Part shown: piece after piece, positions 1 to 7,997 of the stretch | Layout: every line of letters starts with the position of its first letter | How positions within the stretch are numbered: the first letter of the stretch is position 1 | Assembly: GCF_021531495.1 (NCBI RefSeq) | Contig: NZ_JADYTY010000018.1 | Coordinates: forward strand, 1-45,529 | Reading direction: 5' to 3' | Source of the DNA: Anaerovibrio lipolyticus | GTDB lineage: Bacteria; Bacillota; Negativicutes; Selenomonadales; Selenomonadaceae | DNA length: 45,529 nt | Notes under the pieces: generated by a model | Databases searched by the model: none | What the model was told of the DNA's origin: nothing | The model's input: only the letters and a program-made list of their open reading frames with translations | Translations under genes and position numbers: made by a program

Positions 1-2
1 AA

Positions 3-839
3 CCAGAAGCTCTTGTTGATGCAATGGCGAAATCACAGTATAAAGCTGATGATAATGTAATACACGAACAGGAACGGGATGTAGCTAAATATTGGACGGA
101 TAAGAACTGTTATATTCGTCTAGCCCTGTTGGGAGTAGAGAATCAGTTGGCTATAGATATGGATATGCCATTGAGGGTGATGGGCTATGATGGCAGTTCC
201 TATCGGGATGAAATGAACCAAGACGAAATAGTTATTGATGAAGGAACAGGCAAAAAACATAAAATTCGCCATAAGCGTTACCCAGTTGTAACTATTGTGT
301 TATATTTTGGCAAGACACCTTGGAAGAAGCCGCTTAGCTTATATGATGTATTGGAAATATCTGATGATTTGAAGCCCTTTGTTAATGACTACAAAATCAA
401 TTTGATTGATGTGCCAAGGCTTACAGGGGAGCAGGTAGAAAAATTTACCAGTGATTTTCAGATTATTGCAGACTACTTTGTACAGCTTAGTAAAAATAAT
501 GATTATGTGCCAAAGGATAAAACTATTAAGCATGCAGATAGTTTCTTGAAATTAATGTCAGTATTAACACAGGATGATAAATATGCTGAAATGGGTAAAA
601 AAATTGCCCATGAAAGGGAGGGATTTAATATGTGTAAAGTATTAGATAAGGCAGAGGCGCGTGGTGAAGCTCGCGGAAAAGCTATTGGCGAGGCAAGGGG
701 CAAGACTATTGGCGCCTTGAATAAAACTGTAGAAATTTTGCGGGTGATTATTGCCAAGAATAGCTGGTCCAAGGAACAGGCTATGGAGTTTATTGGCATA
801 CCTAAGAGTGAATTTGCCAAATATGCTGCTTTATTGTAA
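3..839 (+). CDS. Rpn family nuclease / putative transposase, 5'-truncated by the window edge
   Basis: This protein resembles the Rpn (recombination-promoting nuclease, PD-(D/E)XK) proteins common in Selenomonadales. The visible signs are a YPVVTIVLYFGKTPW core strand (about residues 86-100 from the ATG at 24), a middle helical part, and a C-terminal Lys/Arg/Ala/Gly repeat (ARGEARGKAIGEARGKTIG) ahead of a short helix ending in a KSEFAKYAALL-type tail. The frame is open upstream of the ATG at 24 to the first bases of the window (codons for PEALVDA), so the true start and probably the first catalytic residues lie outside. Family knowledge: such genes are multicopy, promote RecA-independent recombination in E. 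coli (RpnA), and often behave as mobile or domesticated genes. The neighbouring flagellin gene does not suggest a linked function. Recognition is by general family resemblance. Confidence 0.7.
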   Translation, partial: PEALVDAMAKSQYKADDNVIHEQERDVAKYWTDKNCYIRLALLGVENQLAIDMDMPLRVMGYDGSSYRDEMNQDEIVIDEGTGKKHKIRHKRYPVVTIVLYFGKTPWKKPLSLYDVLEISDDLKPFVNDYKINLIDVPRLTGEQVEKFTSDFQIIADYFVQLSKNNDYVPKDKTIKHADSFLKLMSVLTQDDKYAEMGKKIAHEREGFNMCKVLDKAEARGEARGKAIGEARGKTIGALNKTVEILRVIIAKNSWSKEQAMEFIGIPKSEFAKYAALL

Positions 840-934
840 AGTTGCAGGGTATATTATGCGAAAAAATCCAACACGACAATTTTAATTAATAATAAATGAG
901 AGAAAAGAATAAAACTTTACAAAATTTATGAAAA

Positions 935-977
935 AAGGGGCGTATTCGGCTTGTAAGGCGGATATGCCCTTATTTTT
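935..977 (+). terminator. Intrinsic terminator after the Rpn gene
   Basis: Imperfect stem AAGGGGCGTAT (935-945) against ATATGCCCTT (962-971), with one bulged G and a G-U pair, followed by ATTTTT. It lies about 95 bases past the stop codon. The rest of 978-1195 shows no convincing ORF. Confidence 0.6.
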
Positions 978-1195
978 GTGTCAAGAATAAGGCTGTTGCA
1001 GGCAAGTGTTAGAGGCTGGCTGTGAGGAAATATGAGGATAGGGAAATTGGTGGGGGTAGATGATTTGCAGATCGGTTGCAATAATTAGGAAACTATTAAG
1101 TGCCATGAGCGAGGCTGGCATATGAGGCCAGAGAGGCCCTAGAACCCCCATGTAGTCACAGGAATGAAATTTGACCTAAAAACTCCCGAATATAC

Positions 1196-1223
1196 TTGAT
1201 TTTTTCAACTTCTATATTAAAAT
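1196..1223 (+). promoter_or_regulatory. Candidate promoter of the flagellin gene
   Basis: TTGATT (1196-1201), 16 bases, then TAAAAT (1218-1223) resembles a vegetative sigma-A promoter. I looked for a sigma-28/sigma-D site (TAAA ... CCGATAT), expected for late flagellar genes, and found only a poor CCGAATAT at 1186-1193 without a well-spaced TAAA box. Which sigma factor is used is therefore open. Confidence 0.35.
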
Positions 1224-1230
1224 ATAGTCA

Positions 1231-1373
1231 CCGAGGATGGAGTAGAGAAAAGCCTTGTACCAGACAATTTTTCCGCGGAGGCTGGAACAGGATTTTTCCT
1301 GAAAAATCCTACCTATATGGGAGAGATAGCAAGGATGCAATCTCTCTTTAGATGTTTTTAAAATCAAGGAGGA
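1231..1373 (+). promoter_or_regulatory. Structured flagellin mRNA leader with CsrA-type GGA sites
   Basis: About 140 bases before the start codon hold nine GGA triplets (1235, 1239, 1277, 1284, 1290, 1320, 1333, 1368, 1371). One stem-loop is AGGATTTTT (1289-1297)/AAAAATCCT (1302-1310). A second is GAGAGAT (1321-1327)/ATCTCTC (1340-1346) with an inner GCA/TGC stem that presents AGGA (1332-1335) in the loop. The context CAAGGATG closely matches the known CsrA SELEX core. A second likely site is CAAGGAGG, which is the Shine-Dalgarno sequence itself (1366-1372, 8 bases before ATG). This matches the known two-site CsrA repression of hag in Bacillus subtilis, relieved by FliW. That CsrA acts here is inference. 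Confidence 0.6.
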
Positions 1374-1380
1374 ATTTATT

Positions 1381-3237
1381 ATGGCTATGATCGTAAAGAA
1401 CAACATGACCGCAATTAACACTCTCAACACTTTGAACAAGAACTCCAGCGCCCTGTCCAAGAGCCTGCAGAAGGTTTCTTCCGGCATGAAGATTAACAGC
1501 GCTGCTGATGATGCTTCCGGCTACGCTATTTCCGAGCGCATGCGCGTACAGATCCGTTCCCTGGATCAGGCAAATCAGAACACCCAGAATGGCAGCTCCA
1601 TGATGAAGGTAGCTGAGGGTGCTGTAAGCTCTACTGTTGAGATTCTTAAGACTTTGAAGGAAAAGGCTGTAAACGCAGCCAACGATTCCAACACCGATTC
1701 TGATCGTCAGACCATCCAGAAGGAACTGGATCAGTCCATTGACCAGATTAACGATAATGCAAATGTAACCTTCAACGGCAAATATCTGGTTGACGGATCC
1801 AAGAACAGCAAGGGTAATGCTACCTACACTGTATTGACTAACCAGAGTCTTTCTACCGATACTAAGGCTGGTGATTTGCTTACTACCTTGAAGGCTCGCA
1901 GTGGCGACAGCTTGGAGATTGTAGATACAGATAAGGTAACTGTATCCTATGTGCAGGCTGGTAAGACCTATAGTACTACCTTTGATGCTAAGGGTGCTAG
2001 TTTGCAGGATATTTTCAATCATGCTGAAAATATTGATGATAGTAGCAAGATTTTTGCAGATAAATCTAATGAAAGTGTTATGGCTTCCACAGGTGTTACA
2101 GATGCTACTAAGGCACAGGAAGCCATGAAGAAAGCTGATGCAAAAGTGTATGGTGATGATGTAGCTGACGCAATTGCTAAGGGAACTATGGACTATCCAC
2201 CTCAGTTTAGTAAAAAAGCGGCTGATTCTGGAAATTTTGTTGCAAAAGATGGCACTACTAAGATAGCTATTGACAACACGGCAAAAGCTGCTTTGGGTTC
2301 TGTAGAAGGTGGTACAGGTAAGGCAGGCGAGAAGGTAGCCAAGGCTATTGCTACTTATAATGAAGGTGCAAAAGCAGGAGAGGAAATCGATATTAGCAAG
2401 CTGAAGGCTTACATGACCATAGACAAGACCGCTGGAGCAGTTACTGCCGATAATGATGCTGACAAAATGGAAATGTTGAAGATTTTGGCTCAGGATCCTA
2501 ATGCCGCAAAATTGGCAGCTAAACAAGCCGATGCTAAAGCAGCAATTGATGCTTATAATACATACAGTAAAGACAGAGTAGCTTCATCTAATGAACATAC
2601 CGCGGTAGTTTCAAGTGCTACCGTGGGTATTGATGCTGCTGGTGATAAGGTTGATACTGCTTCTGGTGAGGCAGGGATTAGCATTACTGCCCACAAGGGA
2701 GGTATCGGCGGTCAGATTTCTGGTCTGAACATCAGTATTACCGATTCCAAGGGCAATGTAAAGAAGTCTGCTAATGCAGCTTTGGATGCTTTCTCCGAGA
2801 CTGTTCGTGCTCAGAACAAGTCTGATGATAATGCTATTACCTTGCAGGTTGGTGCATCTGCTAACCAGTCCATTAAGGTTGGTTTGACTGATATGCGTGC
2901 TGAGGCTCTGGGCTTGAAGGGTGCAGACGGTACTACTTTGAACATTTCTACTCAGGGTAAGGCAAATGCTGCTATCAACGTATTGGATAACGCTATTCAG
3001 AAGGCTCTTGACCAGCAGACCACCATTGGTTCCGTTGAGTCTCGTCTGGAATACACCTCCAGCAACCTGACCACTGCATCTGAGAATGTACAGGCTTCTG
3101 AGTCCACTATTCGTGATGCTGATATGGCTAAGGAAATGACCAACTATACCAAGAACAATGTTCTGCTGCAGGCTGCACAGTCCATGTTGGCACAGGCTAA
3201 TCAGTCCAGCTCCAACGTACTGTCCCTGCTTCAGTAA
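1381..3237 (+). CDS. hag: Flagellin
   Basis: Structural subunit of the flagellar filament, exported through the flagellar type III apparatus. The conserved N-terminal D0/D1 region (about residues 1-140, with QKVSSGMKINSAADDASGYA near 31-50 and an ADDASGYAISERMR-type motif) and the C-terminal D1/D0 region (about 530-618, ending in ANQSSSNVLSLLQ) are plain. At 618 residues it is longer than many flagellins; the excess is the variable surface-exposed middle (about 150-520). AAGGAGG lies 8 bases before the ATG. It is probably monocistronic: preceded by a regulated leader and followed by two stem-loops. The ends use C-ending, highly-expressed-type codons, while the centre (about 2000-2620) is richer in A/T-ending codons, which suggests recombination or relaxed selection in the outer domain. 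A post-translational modifier, fliB, lies 1.6 kb downstream. Confidence 0.97.
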   Translation: MAMIVKNNMTAINTLNTLNKNSSALSKSLQKVSSGMKINSAADDASGYAISERMRVQIRSLDQANQNTQNGSSMMKVAEGAVSSTVEILKTLKEKAVNAANDSNTDSDRQTIQKELDQSIDQINDNANVTFNGKYLVDGSKNSKGNATYTVLTNQSLSTDTKAGDLLTTLKARSGDSLEIVDTDKVTVSYVQAGKTYSTTFDAKGASLQDIFNHAENIDDSSKIFADKSNESVMASTGVTDATKAQEAMKKADAKVYGDDVADAIAKGTMDYPPQFSKKAADSGNFVAKDGTTKIAIDNTAKAALGSVEGGTGKAGEKVAKAIATYNEGAKAGEEIDISKLKAYMTIDKTAGAVTADNDADKMEMLKILAQDPNAAKLAAKQADAKAAIDAYNTYSKDRVASSNEHTAVVSSATVGIDAAGDKVDTASGEAGISITAHKGGIGGQISGLNISITDSKGNVKKSANAALDAFSETVRAQNKSDDNAITLQVGASANQSIKVGLTDMRAEALGLKGADGTTLNISTQGKANAAINVLDNAIQKALDQQTTIGSVESRLEYTSSNLTTASENVQASESTIRDADMAKEMTNYTKNNVLLQAAQSMLAQANQSSSNVLSLLQ

Positions 3238-3307
3238 GAGCATCGCTAGGATAGCTGGTTGATGGCAAATCTATTTAGATAAGCTGTCAAAATTACTATG
3301 ATATATT

Positions 3308-3333
3308 CAGTAGCAAGGTTTCACTTGCTACTG
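3308..3333 (+). other. Stem-loop in flagellin 3' UTR
   Basis: Perfect 10-bp stem CAGTAGCAAG / CTTGCTACTG around the loop GTTTCA, about 70 bases past the flagellin stop. No T-run follows, so it may protect the mRNA 3' end or act as a weak first terminator rather than a canonical one. Confidence 0.5.
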
Positions 3334-3421
3334 GTATATATAAATTAAATATGCTAATTCCGCACCCCTTCTTGTTGCTAGCCTGAAGGATCAAGGTGTG
3401 TTATTAGAACTACCATTGCAT

Positions 3422-3460
3422 ATGGGGCGGGAGAGTTGTCACTCCCGCCCCATTATTATT
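3422..3460 (+). terminator. Intrinsic terminator of the flagellin transcript
   Basis: Perfect 12-bp GC-rich stem ATGGGGCGGGAG (3422-3433) / CTCCCGCCCCAT (3442-3453), followed by TATTATT. It separates flagellin from the next gene and argues against a translation start upstream of it (an ATG at 3398) for that gene. Confidence 0.8.
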
Positions 3461-3508
3461 AGGAATAGATGTACAAAGCAGATGTTTATATTAATGAAGG
3501 TGATCGAT

Positions 3509-4780
3509 TTGAATATACTTGTTATTGGGAATGGATTTGATTTGGCACTGGGATGGCCAAGTAAGTATACGGATTTTTTGAATTTTATAAAGGTATTTCA
3601 GATAGCCTACAATAATAAAGATTATCAGGATGCTCGGGTTCCTGAAGATTGCATAAGGGATTTAAACGATAGAATAGATCGGTATCCCATGGAAGATGAA
3701 AAGAAGACATTAGAAAGTTTAAAGCCATTTTGGGACGGATTTAGCGAGGCTTTTACCTCCTCAGAGGCCAATCAAGTATTTAGAGATTTTCATTTCTGTA
3801 TTTATAAAAACCGTTGGATAGAATATTTTCAATATAGATATGATAGGCAATTGATTGCAGGCGAAAATTGGATAGATATTGAGAAAGAGATTAAAGATGC
3901 AATTAAGGTATTGGAAAATGATTCTATAGCGATAGTCAATCGCGAATCTTTTTTTATTGACACATATGAAGTCAATAATACAATAAAGGAACTAATAGAA
4001 AAAATACAAAGTGAAAAAAAGGAAAATAGAAAATATAATTTGCCTGCAGAAGTGTATGAAAAATTAAGAAGCAGTTTAATATACGAACATGATAAATTTG
4101 TTATGGCTTTGGGGATATACATTGATTTTTTTATTAGTACGATATATGAAGAATGTGATATTCAAAGAGATATATATAGGTTATTAAAATTAAGGGAGAA
4201 TGATAAGATAGACCATGTTTTGAGCTTTAATTATATAAATAATTACAATGCAAAATATAGTGGCGTTAAGCAAGAAGAAAATAATACTTGTACTGTACAT
4301 GGTTCGGTGAATTATATGTATGAGATACGGAATTTAACAAAAAACGAGAAAAAATATGATTACGATTCAGAGAATATAAAAAGAATAATAGAAAAGAACA
4401 AAATGATTATCGGTTTTGACGAATATAGGGATGATGATGCCAAAAACAAGCAATTGGATTTTATCTATTATAGAAAATATTTTCAGAGAATTTTAAAAGG
4501 AACAGGAAGTCAGTATTTAGAATGGCTTGGCCAAAACGAACTTAACAATATTTACATATTTGGGTGTTCCTTGGATGCTACAGATAAAGAAATTATTAAG
4601 GATTTATTTCTGCGTAAACCAGTTCATACAAAGATTAAAATTTATTATCATGATGAAGAGGCACATAATAGAATGATAATGAATCTAATTAGTATACTGA
4701 CGCAGGAGAAAGTTATTGAAATGACTAGCGGAATTAATCCAGATATTGAATTTGTAGCACAAACAAAGTGGCAAAAATAA
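3509..4780 (+). CDS. AbiH-family phage abortive infection protein
   Basis: The protein opens with MNILVIGNGFDLALGWPS (if TTG is the start) and has IYIFGCSLDATDKEI near its C-terminus. Both are signatures of the AbiH family, first known from lactococcal abortive phage infection; the mechanism is poorly defined. I prefer the TTG at 3509 because AAGGTG sits 7 bases before it and the family usually begins exactly at this point; the ATG at 3494 (five residues longer) is the alternative, and the ATG at 3398 lies before the flagellin terminator. The length, about 423 residues, is usual. The gene is markedly AT-rich (runs of AAA, ATA, TAT codons) compared with flagellin and rimP on either side, a sign of horizontal transfer. 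No partner gene is obvious, and AbiH commonly acts alone. Confidence 0.8.
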   Translation: MNILVIGNGFDLALGWPSKYTDFLNFIKVFQIAYNNKDYQDARVPEDCIRDLNDRIDRYPMEDEKKTLESLKPFWDGFSEAFTSSEANQVFRDFHFCIYKNRWIEYFQYRYDRQLIAGENWIDIEKEIKDAIKVLENDSIAIVNRESFFIDTYEVNNTIKELIEKIQSEKKENRKYNLPAEVYEKLRSSLIYEHDKFVMALGIYIDFFISTIYEECDIQRDIYRLLKLRENDKIDHVLSFNYINNYNAKYSGVKQEENNTCTVHGSVNYMYEIRNLTKNEKKYDYDSENIKRIIEKNKMIIGFDEYRDDDAKNKQLDFIYYRKYFQRILKGTGSQYLEWLGQNELNNIYIFGCSLDATDKEIIKDLFLRKPVHTKIKIYYHDEEAHNRMIMNLISILTQEKVIEMTSGINPDIEFVAQTKWQK

Positions 4781-4801
4781 TACTTTAGTAAAAGAAAGGA
4801 A

Positions 4802-4831
4802 TATGCCAATTCTTTCTATGGAATTGGCATA
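4802..4831 (+). other. Stem-loop just before fliB
   Basis: Perfect 11-bp stem TATGCCAATTC / GAATTGGCATA with an 8-base loop. It lies between abiH and fliB and ends one base into the likely Shine-Dalgarno AAGG (4831-4834) of fliB. No T-run follows on this strand. It could be a weak terminator or could modulate translation of fliB. Confidence 0.4.
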
Positions 4832-4844
4832 AGGTATTAGTTAG

Positions 4845-6016
4845 ATGTCAAATAATGATATCATTATATTACAACCGAAATATGTAGCAGATTTTCAATG
4901 TGATGGTTCTAAATGTAATGCCAAATGCTGTGGTAAATGGCGTATAGATATTGATATGGAGACTTATAAGAAATATCAGCGCATTAAGAATCCTGCTATG
5001 CGAAAAAAGATATTATCTAGCATTCAGCCTTCAACTATTCAGACTGGTTTTCAAATTGAGCTAAATAATAAGGGTGTATGTCCATTACTGTGTGAGGATA
5101 ATTTATGTTACATTCAGCGTAATATGGGAGAGAGTGCATTATCCCAAACCTGCAAGGTGTATCCAAGAATGGTACAGCAAATTGGTAATTATCAATTTAG
5201 AATGTTGGCGATGACTTGTCCGGTAGCTGCTGAATATGCTTTGCTTTCGCCTAATGCTATGGGGCTGCAGCAAATTAGCTGTGAAGAGGATACATCTGCC
5301 TGGAAACTGATTGCAAAGAATTGTAACATGAAGAATGTACCTAATGATTTGTCTGCTGTTCATATTATGATGGGAGGATTAGCAATTTTGCAAAATACTT
5401 CCTATACTTTTGAGCAGAGACTAGTGATTTTAGGTTTGTTTCTTGATAAAGTAGAGGATTGCCAACAGGATGTGGAAGCTGTGGCAGGTTTGATAGATTA
5501 TTACAATAGCGACACATTTCAGCAGGAAATTTCGAATTTATGGGAGAATTGGCAATATTATCCAGTTGCTCATCACCAATTTATGAATGGCATTATTACA
5601 GTGCTAAAGCAGGAAAAAGAATTACTAATATCAAGCGAGCATTGGCAGGTAATGAATGATTATTATAACAATGTATATGAGGAAAGGCATCATTTGGTGC
5701 AAGAGCGTTTGGGAAGTGTTCTAGAACGATATTGGCAGCATGAATGGCTTTTTCATGCTTATACATATTCCTTTAGTGGTGGTTTTTGCATAATTATTTT
5801 TCATATTTGATAGCTTATGAACTGTGCCAATTGGTGATTCATAGCACCTATGCCTTAGACAATGCATGGGCTGAAAGAAATATATTGGATGTGCTGGGAG
5901 AGTTCTCAAAATCATTTGATCATAGGCGAGATTTTTCCAAAGCTTTAGTCAAGGAAACAGCTTATTTTGAGCGAGAGCCATTAAAGCTGATGCAGGTGCT
6001 GTTGAGATTGAAGTAG
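4845..6016 (+). pseudogene. fliB: Flagellin lysine-N-methylase FliB, interrupted by a -1 type frameshift
   Basis: FliB methylates surface lysines of flagellin. The N-terminal part carries the family's cysteine cluster (C19, C24, C28, C29 in a Cx4Cx3CC pattern) and further cysteines in CPLLCEDNLCYI and TCKVYPRM. The reading frame from 4845 stops at 5810 after 321 residues. The rest of the family's C-terminal domain continues in another frame (5786-6016, HNYFSYLIAYELCQL...). The switch falls at a run of five T (5783-5787); one extra T would give a continuous protein of about 390 residues, the normal length. So this is a recent frameshift, a slippage-controlled gene or a base-calling error. The gene is in the flagellin neighbourhood, fitting its substrate, and is AT-rich like abiH beside it. 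Confidence 0.8.
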
Positions 6017-6018
6017 AG

Positions 6019-6113
6019 TGATTCGGCAACAGCCGGAGGGGCATGACACTTTTGCGTAAATAGGGCCATTAAGTCGGACAGAGCAACAGTCGTTATGACC
6101 GCAGGTTGTATTT
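6019..6113 (+). repeat. Dispersed repeat family 2, short copy
   Basis: Two blocks shared with 23969-24180. The left block (6019-6057, containing AACAGCCGGAGGGGCATGAC) is nearly identical, with one difference. The right block starts at 6061 (TAGGGCCATTAAGTCGGACA) and runs to about 6113 with two or three differences. Here the blocks are 3 bases apart; in the other copy they are 116 bases apart. The copy begins right after the fliB stop. No known element was recognised. Confidence 0.75.
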
Positions 6114-6158
6114 TGATAAAAGGCGATATATAAATTTTGATTAATATGTAAATTAGTA

Positions 6159-6187
6159 TTTACATACCTGAATAGAAATGCTATAAT
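6159..6187 (+). promoter_or_regulatory. Sigma-A promoter of the rimP-nusA-infB operon
   Basis: TTTACA (6159-6164), exactly 17 bases, TATAAT (6182-6187). Transcription would start near 6194, about 90 bases before rimP. The -10 box lies between the arms of a small ATGCT/AGCAT inverted repeat. Confidence 0.8.
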
Positions 6188-6215
6188 AAGCATAGCAATT
6201 AATTTAAGTCTTAGC

Positions 6216-6245
6216 AGAGTGGGTGTTTCACCCACTCTTTTCTTT
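6216..6245 (+). terminator. Leader terminator / attenuator before rimP
   Basis: Perfect 10-bp stem AGAGTGGGTG (6216-6225) / CACCCACTCT (6229-6238) with a TTT loop, then TTTTCTTT. It begins only about 22 bases after the predicted transcription start and lies upstream of rimP, so it would cut most transcripts short unless antitermination or readthrough occurs. The downstream genes include nusA, whose product controls pausing and termination, so autoregulation is conceivable (inference). Confidence 0.7.
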
Positions 6246-6284
6246 GAAATAAGATAGGAATTTTCGTTAAGGAGGGAGATTTGC

Positions 6285-6728
6285 GTGGCTGGCAGAATTG
6301 AAGCAGAGGTAGAAAAGATTGTCGAGGAGCTGCTGGAAAATACAGCCTTGGAGCTGGTGGCAGTGGACTACGTAAAGGAGCGTGACTGGTACCTTCGTGT
6401 CTTTATTGACAAGGAGGGCGGCGTAGATCTGGATGATTGTCAGGATCTTAGCAGAAAGCTGGAAGAGCTTTTGGATGCCCAGGATCTTATCAAGACCAGT
6501 TATATTTTGGAGGTATCCTCTCCCGGCCTTGATAGAGAGCTGAAAAAGCCTAGAGATTTTCAGCGGGAAATGGGTAAGGATATTGATGTAAGCCTTTTTG
6601 CTCCACTAGATGGCAAAAAGGTGGTAACAGGCCCACTAAGTGCCTATGATGGAGAAACCATCAATGTAGGCGATATGGCTATTCCAATGGACAAGGTAGC
6701 CAAGGTGAACCTGCATATAGATTTTTAA
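6285..6728 (+). CDS. rimP: Ribosome maturation factor RimP
   Basis: Needed for maturation of the 30S subunit. The 147-residue protein has the RimP layout: an N-terminal alpha/beta domain (about 1-80, LELVAVDYVKERDWYLRVFID and DLSRKLEELLD), the conserved YILEVSSPGLDRELKKPRDF linker (about 92-111), and a C-terminal SH3-like domain ending in VAKVNLHIDF. The start is GTG at 6285 behind AAGGAGGGAG. It is the first gene of the operon, 50 bases before nusA, the usual place for this gene in Firmicutes. Confidence 0.95.
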   Translation: MAGRIEAEVEKIVEELLENTALELVAVDYVKERDWYLRVFIDKEGGVDLDDCQDLSRKLEELLDAQDLIKTSYILEVSSPGLDRELKKPRDFQREMGKDIDVSLFAPLDGKKVVTGPLSAYDGETINVGDMAIPMDKVAKVNLHIDF

Positions 6729-6778
6729 GAAACCAAATGATTGGTAACCAGTCATGAAATTTAGGAGGTTAATAAATA

Positions 6779-7996
6779 GTGGCTACCAGAACAAAAAAAG
6801 TAAAGGCTGCAGAAGATAAAGATTGCGGATTTATGACAGCATTCAAGGAGTTGGGCTTGGAAAAGGGTATCAACCCTGAGATTATCTTTGATGCTATTGA
6901 GGATGCCCTGGTGGCAGCCTACAAGAGAAATTTTAATTCCGCACAGAATGTACGAGTTAATTTGGATCGCATTACCGGCAGCTATCATGTATATGCCATT
7001 AAAACCGTAGTTGATGAGGTTGAGGATGCTGTTCAGGAAATTTCCTTGGCTATGGCCCGCAAGATTTCTCCAAATTATCAGGTAGGGGATACTCTGGAGG
7101 TAGAGGTTACTCCTGCTAACTTTGGCCGTATTGCAGCCCAGAATGCCAAGCAGGTAGTTGTACAGCGTATTCGCGAAGCTGAGCGGGGCATGATTTACAG
7201 CGAGTTCTCTGAGAGAGAGAATGAGGTTGTAACCGGCATTATTCAGCGAGTAGAAAACAGAAATGTTTTTGTAGATCTGGGCAAAACTGAGGCTATTATG
7301 CCTCCAGCAGAGCAGATTCCTACTGAGGAATATGTAGTAAACAATCGTATCAAGGCAATTGTTATTGAAGTAAAGAACAGCACCAAGGGCCCACAGGTTA
7401 CTCTGTCCCGTACTCATCCAGACCTTTTGAAGCGTCTCTTTGAGCTGGAGGTGCCTGAGATTCACGATGGCATTGTGGAGATTAAATCCGTAGCCCGTGA
7501 GGCTGGTATGCGTTCCAAGATTGCTGTTTGCGCTAGAGAAGAAGGCGTAGACCCTATTGGTTCCTGTGTAGGCCATAGGGGATTCCGTGTACAGACCATT
7601 GTGGATGAGCTGCACAACGAGAAGATTGACATTGTAGAGTGGGATGAAAATCCTGCTGTTTACATTGCTCATGCTCTTAGCCCTGCCAAGGTTATCAGCG
7701 TAGATGTAGACGAAAATGAGAAGATGTCCAGAGTAGTGGTTCCAGACAATCAGCTTTCCCTTGCTATTGGCAAGGAAGGACAGAATGCTCGTCTGGCAGC
7801 CAAGCTTACCGGCTGGAAGATTGATATCAAGAGCGAATCTCAGGCTCAGGAGGAGGAAGTTGCTGCTCCTGTAGAGGATGATTTGGCTGATGATATTCTG
7901 GCTGAACTGGGCCAGGAAGATGATTTCCAGCAGGAAAATGCTGCTCCAGAGGAAGCTTCTCAGCCAGCAGATGTAGAGCCAGACGAGGAAGCATAA
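6779..7996 (+). CDS. nusA: Transcription termination/antitermination factor NusA
   Basis: RNA polymerase-binding factor that controls pausing, intrinsic termination and antitermination. The 405 residues hold the N-terminal polymerase-binding domain (about 10-135), an S1 domain (about 148-215, VTGIIQRVENRNVFVDLGKT), KH1 with GHRG at 265-268, and KH2 with GKEG at 331-334. A Glu/Asp/Ala/Gln-rich acidic tail of about 50 residues (355-405) follows; it is not the AR repeats of E. coli NusA, and Firmicutes commonly lack those. The start is GTG at 6779 behind TTAGGAGGT. It follows rimP by 50 bases and precedes rnpM by one base, so translation with rnpM is probably coupled. Confidence 0.96.
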   Translation: MATRTKKVKAAEDKDCGFMTAFKELGLEKGINPEIIFDAIEDALVAAYKRNFNSAQNVRVNLDRITGSYHVYAIKTVVDEVEDAVQEISLAMARKISPNYQVGDTLEVEVTPANFGRIAAQNAKQVVVQRIREAERGMIYSEFSERENEVVTGIIQRVENRNVFVDLGKTEAIMPPAEQIPTEEYVVNNRIKAIVIEVKNSTKGPQVTLSRTHPDLLKRLFELEVPEIHDGIVEIKSVAREAGMRSKIAVCAREEGVDPIGSCVGHRGFRVQTIVDELHNEKIDIVEWDENPAVYIAHALSPAKVISVDVDENEKMSRVVVPDNQLSLAIGKEGQNARLAAKLTGWKIDIKSESQAQEEEVAAPVEDDLADDILAELGQEDDFQQENAAPEEASQPADVEPDEEA

Positions 7997-7997
7997 T

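Noticed and set aside
1165-1193. Sigma-28 (FliA/SigD) promoter before flagellin
   Set aside because: Only TGAA and CCGAATAT with poor spacing are present; not good enough to report as a site.
1348-2526. 392-codon minus-strand frame across flagellin
   Set aside because: Shadow of the flagellin gene, Ser/Leu/Ile-rich, no ribosome binding site or recognisable domain.
3398-3508. Longer start (ATG 3398) for the AbiH gene
   Set aside because: This region contains the flagellin terminator hairpin, and the family begins at the MNILVIGNGFD motif reached from TTG 3509.
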